Assembly (NCBI GenBank): GCA_021442155.1 | Contig: CM038222.1 | Location: 26,274,148-26,338,147, forward strand | Direction: 5' to 3' | From: Cymbidium sinense | Lineage: Eukaryota; Streptophyta; Magnoliopsida; Asparagales; Orchidaceae | Length of the DNA: 64,000 nt | In this document: positions 24,161-38,000 of the stretch, in pieces | Numbering within the stretch: the first letter of the stretch is position 1 | Layout of the letters: every line of letters begins with the position of its first letter | Position numbers and translations under genes: made by a program | The notes under the pieces: model-generated | Told to the model about the DNA's origin: nothing | What the model saw: the letters and a program-made list of their open reading frames with translations, nothing else | Database searches by the model: none

Positions 24161-24648
24161 AATGGGCAGAACCTTAACGGCAGGGACATCACCTTCAAAC
24201 AAGCATAGTCTAGATCAGGTAGTGGAGGAGAAGGAATAGGCGGCGGTTACATAGTGGTGGTGGGGGATCCAGAGGTGCTGGTGGATATGGAGATGGTGGT
24301 CAGAGCAGTGGTGGTTTTGGAGGCGAAAGGTGCGATTGAGGTTACAACCATGAGGGTGGCGGAGGGAGAGATCGGGCATATGATGGTGGATCCCACTACT
24401 CGAGAGGTCGGGGAGGTTCTGATGGAAACTAGAGAAACTAAAGAACGACCGATCCGATCAACTGCTTATGGAACTATTCCTTTATAGTAGAGATGATTCT
24501 AGTTATCTAGGGTTTTTTATTTTCTCTATGCGTGCTCATTATTTATCTATGTCATCGCATGTGTCTCAGAAAACTTTGTGTGTTACTTAGTTGATCAAAT
24601 CAAAAAAAAGAAATGTTCAATCTTAGTTTGTTAGCTGTTAAAAAAAAC
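24161..24648 (+). pseudogene. GRP 3' module 2
   Basis: Starts at the same codon as module 1 (AAT GGG CAG AAC ...). The glycine-rich tail is frameshifted; an alternative frame is open at 24254-24487 but is not a real protein. The YDGGSHYSRGRGGSDGN end is readable at about 24378-24432, followed by the common 3' UTR and a terminal A-run near 24640-24647. Same strand as all other modules. The RRM is missing. Confidence 0.8.
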
Positions 24649-25346
24649 TAAACACCCGAAACCCTAAACTAAAACCTGAACCCTAAACCAAAAACCTAAA
24701 CCTTAAACCCTAAATTGTAGATACCATAAACCCTAAACCCTAAACCCTAAACCCTAAAACCCTGAAACCTAAACCCTACACCTTAAAACCTAAACCCTAA
24801 ACCCTAAACCCTAAACCCTAAATCGTAAACCCCAAAGCCTAAACCCTAAAGACTAAACCCTAAAAAGCGAAAAACCTAAACCTAAATAAAATAAAACATA
24901 AAAATAAGATAGATAAAAAAACCTAAAATAAATAAAATAATAAAATAAAATAAAATAAAAACATAAACTAAAATAAATAAATGAGATTAAATAAAAATAA
25001 AAAATAAACCTAAGTAAAAATAAAAAATGAAATAAACTAAAATAAATAATAAATAAACTAAATAAACATAAACTTACCGATTTACTTAATCTAAAAAATA
25101 AATCCCTAAGGCCTAAACCCTAAACCCTAAATCCTAAATCATAAACCCTAAACCTTAAACCCTAAAGCCTAAACACTAAATCGTAAAATCATAAACCCTA
25201 AAACCCTAAACCCTAAACTAAACCAAAACCCTAAATCCTAAACCCCAAACCTAAACCCTAAACCTTAACCTAAAGTAACTAAATAATTAAAAAATAAACC
25301 TAAACCCTAAAACCTAATAAACCTAAAACTAAACCTAAACTAAAAG
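24649..25346 (+). repeat. Satellite between GRP modules 2 and 3 (one compact unit)
   Basis: CCCTAAA repeats, a short AAATAAA part, a boundary motif at 25073 and further CCCTAAA repeats with the AAAGTAACTAAATAATT leader near 25272. The module-to-module distance is 1186 bp, close to one higher-order period. Confidence 0.85.
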
Positions 25347-25830
25347 AATGGGAAGAACCTTAATGGCAGGAACATCACCGTCGAATAGGCTCAGTCTAGA
25401 TCTGATGGTGGAGGCAAAGGCGAAGGCGGTGGTTATCGCAGTGGTGGTGGGGGATATAGAGGTGCTGGTGATATGGAGGTGGTGGTTGGAGCGATTGTTA
25501 TGGAGGCGGGAGGTGCTATAGAGGTTACAGCTGTGGGGGTGGCAGAGGGAAAGATCGAGGATATGATTGTAGATCCTGCTACTCAAGATGCCTGGGTGGT
25601 TCTGATGGGAATTGGGAAATCTAAAGAACGTCCAATCTGATCTACTGCTTATGAAACTGTGTCCTTATAGTAGAGGCAGTTCTAATTATCTACAATTTTT
25701 GATTTGCTCTATGCATGCTCATTTTTTATCTATGTTGTCGCTTGTGTCTTAGAAAACTTGGTGTGTTACTTGGTTGATAAAATCGAAAGAAGAAAGGTTG
25801 GATCTGAATTTGTTTCCTATTAAAAAAATT
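25347..25830 (+). pseudogene. GRP 3' module 3
   Basis: Begins AATGGGAAGAACCTTAATGG at the shared start codon position. It carries NITVE-like RRM end, a frameshifted glycine-rich tail, YDCRSCYSR-like C-terminus and the common 3' UTR ending in an A-run. The opposite-strand open frame at 25335-25586 (His/Ser-rich) is a shadow of the GGT repeats. Confidence 0.8.
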
Positions 25831-28800
25831 GAAAAAACCATAAACCATAAACTAAAACTTGAACCCTAAACCCTAAACCCTAAACCTTAAACCCTAAAAA
25901 CCAAAAACGTTAAAACCTAAAAACCATAAACCCTAAACCTCAAACCCTAGACCCTAAACCCTAAACCCTAAACCCTAAACTCTAAAAAGCTAAAAACCTA
26001 AACCTAAACTAAATAAAACCTAAAAATAAGATAAATAAAAAAATCTAAACCAAGATAAAATATAATAAAAATATAAACTAAAACCTAAACCTAAACCTAA
26101 AAAAATAAAATAAAAATTAAAAACTAAACTAAAATAATCTAACTAACAACCTAAACTAAACTTAAAAAAACCTAAATAAAATAAAAACTAATGCTAAAAT
26201 AAAAATAAATTCTGCCTAAAATAAAATAAAATAAAAACTAAATAAGAAGCTAAACCTAAATAATAAACCTAAAAAATAAAATCTAAAAATAAATAAAAAA
26301 TAAAACCTAAACCCTAAACTAAAAAAAACTTAAACTTAAAATGAAAAGAAAATAAACCCAAACCTAAACTAAAATAAATAAAACTGAAACCCAAACCTAA
26401 AATAAGCTAAATCTAAACCTAAATATAAATTAAATAAAATAAAATAAACTAAAAATAAATCTAAACCTAAACTAAAAACCTAAAACATATCCCTAAAAAA
26501 ATTAAATAAAAACTTAGACTCAAACCTAAAAATAAAAAATAAAACCTAAACGTAAAAAATAAAATAAAAATAAAACTAAACAAAAAATAAACGTAAAACT
26601 ATACCTAAACCTAAAAAATAAACTAAAATAAATCCCTACACTAAAATAAATAAACTAAACTAAATTAAAATAAAAATAAACCTAAATCAAAATAAAAGAT
26701 AAAATAAACTAAAATAAATAAAAAATAAACTAAATAAACTAAACCTGCTTTACTTTAAAAAATTTAAAAAAAATCAACCTAAAATAAATCCTAAACCAAA
26801 CTCTAAACCTACAACCCTAACCAAAACCCTAAACTAACCCTAAAACTAAACCAAACCTAAACTTAAACCCTAAACCATAACCTAAAACCTTAAACCAAAA
26901 CAAACCTAAACTTAACCTAAACCTAAACCTAAATCCTAAACCAAACCTAACTCTAAACCTAAACCTAAACAAAAACTAAACCTAAAATCCTAAACCTAAA
27001 CCCTAAACCTAAACCTACTAAAACTAAGAAACTAAACCATAAAAACCCTAAATGCTAAAGCCTAAACACTAAACCCTAAGCCCTAAACCCTAAACCCTAG
27101 CCATAAACTCTAAAACCCTAAACGCTAAACCCTAAACCTTAAACCCTAAACCCTAAAAACCTAAAAACCTAAACCTAAACTAAATTAAACCTAATAATAA
27201 AATAAATGAAAAAATAAAAACCTAAATAAAATAAAAACCTAAACTAAAACCAAAACCTAAATGAAAAAATAAAATTAAGTAAACTAATAAAAATAAATTA
27301 AAATAAAATATACAAAAACTTAAACTAAACTAAAAAATTAGATAAACCTAAGAATAAAAACCTAAATAAAATAAAAACTAAAAGTAAAATAAAAGTAAAA
27401 TAAATCAAAAATTAAATAAATTAAAAATTAAATAAAAACCTAAACCTAAAAGATAAACACAAAAATAAAAGCTAAAAATAAATAAAAAATAAAACCTAAA
27501 CCATAAACTAAAAATAAACATAAACCTAAAATAAAAGTATATAAACAAAATAAAATAAACTCAAATAAATAAAAAATAAACTAAATAAAGCTAAACCTAA
27601 ATTTATTTTAAATAACCTAAACCCTAAAACCCTAAACCCTAAACCCTAAATCCTAAACCCTAAACCCTAAACCTACAACCTACAATCATAAACCCGAAAC
27701 CTTAATCCCTAAGCTAACCCTAAACCCTAAATGCTAAAAACCATAAGCCCTAAGCTGTGACTCAACCCTAAACCTAAATAAACCCTAACCCTAAACACTA
27801 AACCTAAAACCATAAACCTTAAAGCTAAACCTTAAACCCTAAGCCCTAAACTCTAAACCCTAAACCCCAAAACTTAAAACCTAAGCCTAAACAAAATAAA
27901 TCTTTAAAATAAATAAAAAAGAAATCTAAAAAAATCAAAAAAATACTATAAAATAAAAACCTAAACTAAAACTTAAACCTAAACCTAAAAAATAAAATAA
28001 AATTAATTAATAAAAACAAACCAAAATAAAAAAATTAATAACCTAAACTAAACTTAAAATTAAATAAACCTAAGAATAAAAAATAAATTTAAAATAAAAT
28101 TAAAATAAACATAAAATAAACCTAAAATAAAAATAAAATAAAAACTTAAACCTAAAAATAAGTAAAAAATTAAACCTAAACCCGAAACTAAAAAAAAAAT
28201 ATAAACCTAAAATAAAAATAAATTAAATAAAATAGAATAATTTGAAACCTAAACCAAAATAATCTAAAATAAAATAAATAAAACTTAAGCTTAAACCTAA
28301 ATTAAGCTAAATCTAAACCTAAACCTAAACCTAAACTAAGTAAAATAAAATAAACTAAAAATAAATCCAATCCTAAGCTCAAAAATAAAACCTAAAAATA
28401 AACCTAAAATAAAATCCTAAAAGATAAACCTAAAAAAATAAAATGAAAACCTAAACCTAAACCTAAAAATAAAAAATAAAACCTAAACCTAAAAAATAAA
28501 ATCAAAATAAAACTAAACTAAAAAATAAACTTAAACCTAAACCTAAACCTAAAAAATAAACTAAAATAAAAAAATCTAAGCTAAAATAAATAATCCTAAA
28601 ATAAATAAATTAAACTAAATAAAAAATAAACATAAATAAAAAAAAGAATAAAATAAACTAAAATAAATAAAAATTAAACTAAATTAACTAAATAAACCTA
28701 AACTTATCGGTTTAATTAATTTTTTAAAAGAAATAAAACCATAAGCTAACCCTAAACCCTAAACCTTAAAAAAAAACTAAAAAAAAAAAAATTAAACCTG

Positions 28801-29682
28801 CCAGTTCATTTAATTTGAACATAAACCTAAACTAAAGTCTGAACCATAAACCCTAGAACTAATCTTAAACCCTAAACCCTAAAATCCTAAACCCAAACCC
28901 AAAACCCAAAATCCTAAACCCATAAAACCTAAACACTAAATCCTAAACCTTAAACCGTAAACCCTAAACCTTAAAAACCCTAAATCATAAAGCCTAAACA
29001 CTTAACCCTAAGCCCTAAACCCTAAACCCTAAGCCCTAAACCCTAAACCCTAAACCCTAAACCCTAAACCCTAACCCTAAACTAAACCTAAAACCTAAAC
29101 TAAATAAAACCCTAAACCTAAATGATAATCCTAAACCCAAAAAACCTAAACTAAATATAAATAAAAAATAAAACTCAACTAAAAAATAAACCTAAACCTA
29201 AACCTAAACCAAAAAAATAAATAAAAATTAAAAACCTAAACTAAAATAAATAAACTAAATTAAATAAAAATAAAAAATAAGGCCAAATAAGAATAAAACA
29301 TAAAATAAACTAAAATAAATAAAAAATAAACAAAGTAAACTAAATAAACCTAAACCTACTAGTTTACTTAATTTAAAAAAAGTCCTAAAATCTAAATCCT
29401 AAACCCTAAATCCTAAAACTAACCCAAAACCACAAACCCTAAACCTTAGACCCTAAACCCCTAACCCTAACCCTAACCCCTAAACCCTAAACTCTAAAAG
29501 TATAAACCCTAAAACCTTAAACCATAAACCCTAAACACTAAACCCTAAACCCTAAATCCTAAACACTAATATTAAACTCTAAACCCGAAACCCTAAACCT
29601 AAATATAAAGTAACTAAATAAATTAAAAAATAAACCTAAACCCTAAGAATTAATAAACCTAAACCTAAACTGAAACGCTAAG
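25831..29682 (+). repeat. Higher-order telomere-derived satellite, about 3.9 kb
   Basis: Alternates CCCTAAA blocks (such as 26960-27170, 27600-27870, 28850-29100 and 29380-29600) with AAATAAA blocks. Boundary motifs lie at 28703, 28796 and 29355, with worn versions near 26744 and 27590. The run near 29035-29072 holds about five perfect CCCTAAA units, among the longest in the window. The GRP leader occurs near 29608. No genes. Confidence 0.85.
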
Positions 29683-30112
29683 AATGGGTAGAACCTTGAT
29701 GGCAGGAACATCACCGTCAACCATGTTTAGTCTAGATCTAGCGGTAGAGGCGAAGGTGGAGGTAGTGGTTATCATAGTGGTGGTGGGAGATCTAAAGGTT
29801 CTGGTGGATATGGAGGTGGTGGTCGGAGTAGTGGTGGTTCGGGAGACAAGAAGGGCGACTGATGTTACAGCCATGGTTGAGGCGATGGGAGAGATCGGGG
29901 AAAATATGGTGGATCCCACTACTCAAGTGGACGGGGTGGTTCTGATGGGAATTAGACAAACTGAGGGAAAGCCAATCAGATCTGCTACTTATGAGCTATG
30001 TATTTACAGTAGAAATAGTTCTATGCAGGGTTTTGATTTGCTCATGCATGCTAATTTTTTATCAAAGAAAAGTGTTTTAAATAAAATAAATATGTGAATT
30101 TTTCTAAAAAAA
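29683..30112 (+). pseudogene. GRP 3' module 4 with a divergent 3' end
   Basis: Starts at the shared codon (NG-NLDGRNITVN region, worn). The Gly tail is frameshifted; the C-terminus reads DGGSHYSSGRGGSDGN. The 3' UTR matches the other modules only to about 30062. Then AAAGAAAAGTGTTTTAAATA replaces the usual TATGTCGTCGCTTGTGTC part, ending TTTTTCTAAAAAAAA before CCCTAAA. This is either an alternative 3' end or a later rearrangement. Confidence 0.8.
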
Positions 30113-31549
30113 ACCCTAAACCCTAAACCCTAAACCAAAACCCTAAACCCTAAACCTAAAACCTAAACCCTAAAGCCCTAAACACTAAACACTAAACCTA
30201 CAACCTTAAACCTTAAATCCTAAATCGTAAAAAACCCTAAACCTTAAACCCTAAACCTAAAAAACCCTAAACCCTAAGCCCTAAACCCTAAACCCTAACC
30301 CCTAACCCTAAACCTAAAACTAAACTAAACTATAAAACCTAAACCTTAAACCCTAAAAGAATCAAACCTTAAACCTAAACTATAAACCAACTAAACCAAG
30401 CTAACCTAATCTTAAACCCTAAACCCTAAACACTAAAAACCTTAAACCCTAAAGCCTAAATGCTAAACCTTAAAGCCTAAACCCTAAACCCTAACCCTAA
30501 ACTCTAAACCCTCAAACCCTAAAGCCTAAACCCTAAACCCAAAACCCTAAAAACCTAAACCTAAACTAAAAATAATAATAATAAAATAAGATAAATAAAA
30601 CATAAACTTAAATAAAAAAATAAAATAAAATAAAACATAAACTAAAACCTAAACTTAAACCTAAAAATAAAATAAAATAATCTAATTAAAAAACTAAAAT
30701 AAAATAAATAATAACTTAACCTAAACTAAAAAATAAAATAAACTTAAGAATACAAAATTAAATAAAATAAAAAGTAAACATAAAATAAAAATAAAATAAA
30801 CCTAAAATAAAATAAAGTAAAAACTTAATAAAAGCCTAAATAAAAAATTAAACCTAAAAATAAAACGTAAAAATATATAAAAAATAAAACTAAAATCCTA
30901 AACTAAAAAAAAAACCTAAAATAAAAATAAAATAAACTTAAACCCAAAACTAAGTAAACTAAACTACAATAAATAAAACCTAAACCTAAACCTAAAATAA
31001 ACTAAACCTAAACCTGAACCTAAACTAAATAAAATAAAATAAACTAAAAATAAACCTAAACCTAAACTAAAAAAATAAAACCAAAATATAAAGCTAAAAT
31101 AAAAACCTAAAACCTAAACCTAAAAAAATAAAATAAAAACCTAAACCTAATCCTAAAAATAAAAAATAAAACCTAAGCCTAAAAAAAAAAATTAAAACTC
31201 AACTAAAAAATAAACTAAACCCTAAAAACCCTAAACCATAAAGCTAAAGCCTAAAGCATAAACTAACCATAAACCCTTAAAACCCTAAACCCTAAAGCCT
31301 AAACACTAAATCCTAAATTCGAAACCCTAAACCCTAACCATAAAACCTAAACCTTAAAACCCTAAATCCTAAAACCCTTAACCCTAAACCCTAAAAGCAC
31401 AAAACCTAAAACCCTAAACCTAAACCCTAAACTCTAAACCCTAAACCTAAACCATAAACCATAACCCTAAACTCGAAAACCTAAACCTAAACCTAAAGTA
31501 ACTAAATAAATAAACTTAAACCTTAAACCTAATATACTTAAACTCTAAG
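30113..31549 (+). repeat. Satellite between GRP modules 4 and 5
   Basis: CCCTAAA block to about 30550, AAATAAA block to about 31220, then CCCTAAA block to the next module. The usual boundary motif is not visible in this interval, so an internal deletion is likely. The GRP leader AAAGTAACTAAATAAATAA is near 31496. Confidence 0.8.
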
Positions 31550-32010
31550 AATGGGCAGAACCTTGATGGCAGGAACATCACCATCAACCAGGCTTAGTCT
31601 AGATCTAGCTCTAGAGAAGAAGGCGGAGGCGGCAGTAATCGTAGTGGTGGTGGGGGATCTAGAGGTGCTACTGGATATGGTGGTGGTCAGCAGGTGGTTA
31701 TAGAGGTGGGAGGAGCGACAAAGGTTATAGCTATGGTGGTGACATAGGGAGAGATCAGGGATATGATGGTGGATCACGCTAGCCGAGAGGCCAAAGTGGT
31801 TCTAATGTAAATTGAAGAAACTGAAGAATGGTCGATCCGATCAGGCTTATGGAACTTCTATAGACAACAGAAATCTAGGGTTTTAATTTTACTTTATGCA
31901 TACTCATTTTTTATCAATGTCATCACTTATGTCTTAGAAAACTTGGTGTGTTACTTGGTTGATAAATTCAAAAAAAAAGAAATGTTGAATCTGAATTTGT
32001 TCTATTAAAA
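31550..32010 (+). pseudogene. GRP 3' module 5
   Basis: Starts AATGGGCAGAACCTTGATGG and reads NGQNLDGRNITINQA, then SLDLALEKK-type sequence after a small frame change. The Gly tail is shortened by a deletion near 31687. The remaining C-terminus and 3' UTR match the family, ending at TTCTATTAAAA. Confidence 0.8.
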
Positions 32011-34805
32011 CTAAAACCTAAACCCTAAATGAAACCTAAACCTAAATCTAAAACCTAAACCCTAAACCTATAGCCTAAAACCTAAACCCCAACTAAATAA
32101 AACCCTAAACCCTAAAACCCTATTCTATAAACCATAAAACCTAAAACACTAAACCCTAAACCATAAACCTACAACCCTAAACCATAAGCCCTAAACCCTA
32201 CAAAATTGTAAACACTAAACCCTAAACATTAAACCCTAAATCCTAAACCCTAACCCTAACCCTAAACCCTAAACCCTAAACCCTAAACCCTAAATGTTAA
32301 ACCCCAAACTAACCGAAAACCCTAAAGCCTAAACCCCAAAACTTAAACCTTAAAGCCTAAACTAACCCTAAACCCTAAACCCTGCCTTAAAAACCATAAA
32401 ACTTAAAGCCTAAAGACAAAACCCTAAACCTTAAACCTTAAAACCCTAAATTAAAAAACCCTAACACCTTAACCCTAAACACTAAACTCTAAACCTTAAA
32501 CCCTAAAAACCTAAAAACATAAACCTAAACCTAAACTAAATAAAACCTAAAAATAAAATTAAAAACTTAAACCTAAATAAAATAAAATAAGTAAAATAAA
32601 AAAATATAAATTAAAACATAAACCTAAATCTAAAAATAAAATAAAATAAACTAATACAAATAAACTAAAATAAAACTAATAATAACCTGAACTAAACTAA
32701 AAAAATAAAATAAACCTCAGAATAAAAAATAAATAAATAAAAATAAACATAAAATAAAATTGAAATAAACCTAAAACAAAAATAATAATAGTAACTAAAT
32801 AAAAACCTAAACCTAAAAAATAAACCTAAAAATAAATAAAAAATTAAACCTAAACTCTAAATTAAAAAAAACCTTAACCTAAAATAAAAAATAAAAAAAC
32901 CTAATCCTAAACTAAAATAAATAAAACCTAAACCTAAACTAAAGTAAACTAAACCTAAATTAAATAAAAATAAATAAACTAAAAATAAACATAAGCCTAA
33001 ACTAAAAAAATGAATCCTTAGAATAAACCTACAATAAAAACCAAAAACCTAAACCAAATAAAATAAAATAAAAACTTAAACTTGAATCTAAAAATAAAAA
33101 ATAAAACCTAAACCTAAAAAATAAACTAAAATAAAACACCTAAACTAAACTAAATAAACCTAAAATAAATAAACTAAACTAAATAAACCTAAAAGAAATA
33201 AACCAAACAAAATAAGAATAAAAAATAAACATATGAAAAATATAAAATAAAATAAACTAAAATAAATAATAAATAAACTAAATAAACCTAAACCTTCTGG
33301 TTAACTTAATTTAAAAATCCTAAGCTAACCCTAAACCCTAAAATTTAAACCCTAAAGCCTAAATACTAAACTCTAAGCCTTAAACCCTAAATCCTAACCC
33401 TAAACCCTAAACCCTAAAACCCTAAACCCTAAAACCCTAAACCCTAAACCTTAAACCCTAAACCCTAAAAACCTAAAAACCTAAACCTAAACTAAATAAA
33501 ATCTAAAAATATAATATATTAAAAAACTTAAACCTAAATATAATAAAAAATAAAATAAAATAAAAATATAAACTAAAACCTAAACCTAAACATAAAAATA
33601 AAATAAAATAATAAAAATAAAATAAAATAAAACAAATAAAAACCTAAACAGAACTAAAAAATAAAATAAATCTAAGAATAAAAAAAACTAACTAAAATAA
33701 ACACTAAACATAAAATAAAAATAAACTAAACCTAAAATAAAATAAAATAAAACATAAATAAAAACCTAAACTAAAAAAAAACTTAAAAAAATTAAAACCT
33801 AACAATAAATAAAACTTAAACACTAAACTTAAAAAGAAAACCTAAACCTAAAATAAAAATAAAATAAAAAATATAAAATAAACCTAAACTAAAAATAAAA
33901 TAAACTAAACTAAAATAAATAAAACCTAAACCTAAACAAAAAATAAACTAAACCTAAATAAAATAAAATAAAATAAACTAAAAATAAACATAACCTAAAA
34001 AATAAAATCAAAAAATAAATTAAAAATAAAAATCTAATAATTAAACCTAAAAAAATAAAATAAAAACCTAAACCTAACCTAAAAATAAAAAATAAAACCT
34101 AAACTTAAAAAAAATTAAAAAAACTCAACTAAAAAATAAACCTAAACCTAAAAAATAATCTAAAATAAATAAAAAATAAAAAATAAAAATAATCCTAACA
34201 AAATAAAAAATAAAATAAATAAAAAATAAACTAAATACACCTAAACCTACAAGGTTACTTAATTAAAAAACCCCAAAACCCAAAATCTTAAACACTAAAC
34301 CCTAAATCCTAAATCCTAAACCCTAAACGATAAACCCTAAAACTAACCCTAAACTTAGAACCCAAAACCTATAACCCTAAACCCTAAACCCTAAAAAACT
34401 ATAAACCTGAAATCCTAAACTAACCCTAAACCCTATAACCCTAACCCTTACCTTAAACCCTAAACCCTTAACCCTAAACCCTAACTATTAAAACCCTAAA
34501 CCCTAAACCCTAAACCCTATCCGTTAAAACCTTAAATCCTAAACTAACCCTAAACCCTAAACACTGAACCCTAAAAACCCTAAACAATAAAGCTTAAACC
34601 ATAAACCCTAAACTAACCCTAAACCATAAGCTAACCCTAAACCTTAAACCCTAAACCCAAAAGCTTAAACTCTAAACCCTAAACATGAAATCCTAACCCT
34701 AAACCATAAACCCTAATTCCCTAAACCCTAAAACCCTACACCCTAAACCCTAACCTTAAACTATAAACCCTAAAGCATAAACCCTAATACCCTAAACCTA
34801 AACCC
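32011..34805 (+). repeat. Higher-order telomere-derived satellite
   Basis: CCCTAAA blocks at about 32011-32500, 33312-33470 and 34265-34800 are separated by AAATAAA blocks. Boundary motifs are at 33293 and 34246. No genes. Confidence 0.85.
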
Positions 34806-35052
34806 TATGATGGTGGATCCGCTACTAGGTCAAGGTGGTTCTAATGGGAACTAGAGAACAAGAAGCCAATCCATTTGCTATAACTATGTCTTTAAAGTGA
34901 AATATTTTACTTGTGGTTTTGATTTGCTCTATGCGTTCTCATTTTCGATCTATGTCATCGCTTGTTTCTTAGAAAACTTGGTGAGTTACTTGGTTGATGA
35001 AATCAAAAAAGTAGAAATATTAATCTCTAAATTTGTTAACAAGAAAACCAAA
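34806..35052 (+). pseudogene. GRP 3' module 6, further 5'-truncated
   Basis: Begins at the YDGGS codons (TATGATGGTGGATCC), so the RRM end and the glycine-rich tail are gone. SNGN and a stop follow, then the 3' UTR (TTTGATTTGCTCTATGCGTT, CTTGGTGAGTTACTTGGTTG) to an A-rich end. CCCTAAA repeats abut both sides. Confidence 0.75.
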
Positions 35053-38000
35053 AACCCTAAACCATAAACTAGAACACAAATCCTAAACCCTAAACCCTAA
35101 AAACCCAGAAACCTAATCCCTTAACCCTAAACCTTAAAACTTACATCTTAAATCCTAAACCCTAAGACCCTAAAGCCTAAACCCTAAATCCTAAACCCTA
35201 AACCTACAACCCTAAACCCTAAACCCTAAAACCCCAAAACTTAAACCCTAAATCCTAAACCCTAAAAACCTAAAATCCTAAACCTAAACTAAAAAAAACA
35301 ATAAAATAAAATAAATAAAAAAACCCAAACTTAAATAAAATAATAAATTAAAATAAACTAAAAACATAAACTAAAACCTTAACCTAAACCTAAAAAAACT
35401 AATAACCTAAACTAAACTAAAAAATAAAATAAACCTAAGAATAAAAAACTAAATAAAATAAAAATTAAACATAAAATAAAAATAAAATAAACCAAAAATA
35501 AAATAAAATAAAAACATAAACCTAAAAACTATACCTAAAAATATATTAAAAATAAAACTTAAACCCTAAACTAGAAAAAATCTAATCCTAAAATAAAAAT
35601 AAAATAAACAAATTAAAATAAACCTAAACCTAAACTTAAACTAGAATAAATAAATCCTAAATCTAAACTTAAAATAAATTAAACTAAAACTAAATAAAAT
35701 AAAATAAACTAAAAATAAACCTAAACTAAACTAAAAAATAAAACCTAAAAAAAAACCTAAAATCAAAACCTAGAACCTAAACTTAAAAAAATATAACAAA
35801 ATCTTAACCTAAATCTAAAAATATAAAATAAAACCTGAACCTAAAATAAAAAATAAACTAAAAAATAAGCATAAACCTAACCCTAAAAATTAAACTAAAA
35901 TAAGAACCTGAACTAAAACAAATAAACCTAAAATAAATAAACTAAACTAAATAAAAATAAAAATAAAACATAAATAAAAAAAATCAAATAAACTAAAATA
36001 AATACAAAATAAAATAAATAAACCTAAACCTATCAGTTTACTTAATTTTATAAAAAAACCCTAAATCCTAAATCCCAAACCATAAACCCTAAACCCTAAA
36101 ACTAACCCTAAACCCTAAACTCTAAACCTAAAACCCTAAACCCTAAACCATAAAAACCTTAAAACCAAAACCTAAACTAAATAAAGCTAAAAAATAGAAT
36201 AAATAAAAAAAAACCTAAACCTAAATAAAATAAAAGCCTAAACTAAATCCTAAACATAAACTTAACCCTAAACATAAAAATAAAATAAATAAAAATAAAA
36301 ACTAAACTAAAATAAAATAAATGAAAACCTAAACTAAACTAAAAAAATAAACCTATAATAAAATATAATAAATACTAAATAAAAACCTAAACCTAAAAAA
36401 AAAATCTAAAAATAAAACCTAAAAACAAATAAAAAAATTAATCATAAACCCTAATTTAAAAAAAAATGTAAACCTAAAATAAATAAAATAAAATAAACCA
36501 AAACCTAAACAAAAATAAACTAAACTAAAATAAATAAAACTTAAACCTAAACTTAAAATAAACTAAACCTAAACCTAAAACTAAATAAGATAAAAAAAAC
36601 TAAAGAAAAAACCTAAACCTAACTTAAAAAATAAAAATAAATTAAAAACCTAAACCTAAACCTAAAAATAGAAAATTAAACCTACACCTAAAAAACAAAA
36701 TAAAAATAATACTAAACTAAAAAAAAATAAAACTAAAACTAAACCTAAACCTAAAAAAGACACCAAAATAAAAAACCAAAACTAAAATAAACAAAACTAA
36801 ATTAAATAAACTAAACAAAATAAAAATAAAAATAATGGTAAATAAAAATAAAAAATAAAATAAAATAAAATAAATAAAAAATAAATTAAATAAATTAAAT
36901 AAATCAAAACCTACCAGTCTACTTAATTAAAAAAAACCTTAACTCTAAACCCCAAACCCTAAAACTAACCATAAACCCTAACATTGAACCCTAAAACCTA
37001 AACCCTAAACCTTAAAACCATAAACCCTAAACCCTAAACCCTAAACCTATTACCCTAAAACCTACAACCCTAAACTCGAAACCCTAAATCCTAAATCGTA
37101 AACCCTAAAAACCTAAAAACCTAAACATAAACTTAAGAAAAACTAAAAATAAAATAAATAACAAAACCTAAATCTAAATAAAATAGAAAAATAAAATAAA
37201 ATAAAAATGTTAACTAAACTATGAACCTAAACCTAAACCTAAATGTAAAAATAAGTTAAAATAAGGAAAATAAAAATGAAACTATAATAAAATAAATAAA
37301 ACCTAAACTATACTAAAAAATAAAATAAGCCTAAAAATAAAAAACCTAAATAAAATAAAAACTAAATGTAAAATAAAAAAAAATAAACCTAAAATAAAAT
37401 AAAATAAAAACAAAATAAAAACCTAAACCTAAAAAATAAACCTAAAAATAAAACCTAAAAATAAATAAAAAATAAAACATAAACCCTAAACAAAAAAAAC
37501 TAAACCTAAAAAAACAAAATAAAATAAACTAAACTAAAATATATAAAACCTAAACCTGAACCAAAACTAAACTAAACCTAAACCATAAACTAAAATAAAA
37601 TAAACTAAAAATAAATCTATACCTAAATTAATAAAATAAACCTAATAATAATAATAAAATAAAAATCTAAAACCAAAACCTAAAAAAAATAAAATATAAA
37701 CTTCAACCTAAACCTAAACATAAAAAATAAAATGTAAACCTAAAAAATAAAATAAAAATAAAACTAAACCAAAAAATAAGCATAAACCTAAACCAAACAA
37801 ATAAACTAAAATAAAAACCTAAATTAAAATAAAAAAAGCCTAAACTAAATAAACATAATAAATAAACATAAAAAAATAAAATAGAATAAACTAAAATAAA
37901 CAAAAAATAAACTAAACTAACCTAAACTTATCAGTTTACTTCATTTTTTTTAAAAATACCCTAAACTCTAAACCCTAAACCCTAAACCCTAAATCCTAAA

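Noticed and set aside
24254..24487. Open frame of 77 residues in GRP module 2, and similar ones at 2652-3059, 29684-30097 and 50438-50707
   Set aside because: They are out-of-frame readings of the GGT-rich tail. The GRP frame itself is the one giving NGQNLDGRNIT and YDGGS.
37703..37903. Minus-strand open frame, hydrophobic (Phe/Leu/Tyr)
   Set aside because: It is a direct translation of AAATAAA/CCTAAA repeats. The similar frame at 47399-47608 has the same origin.
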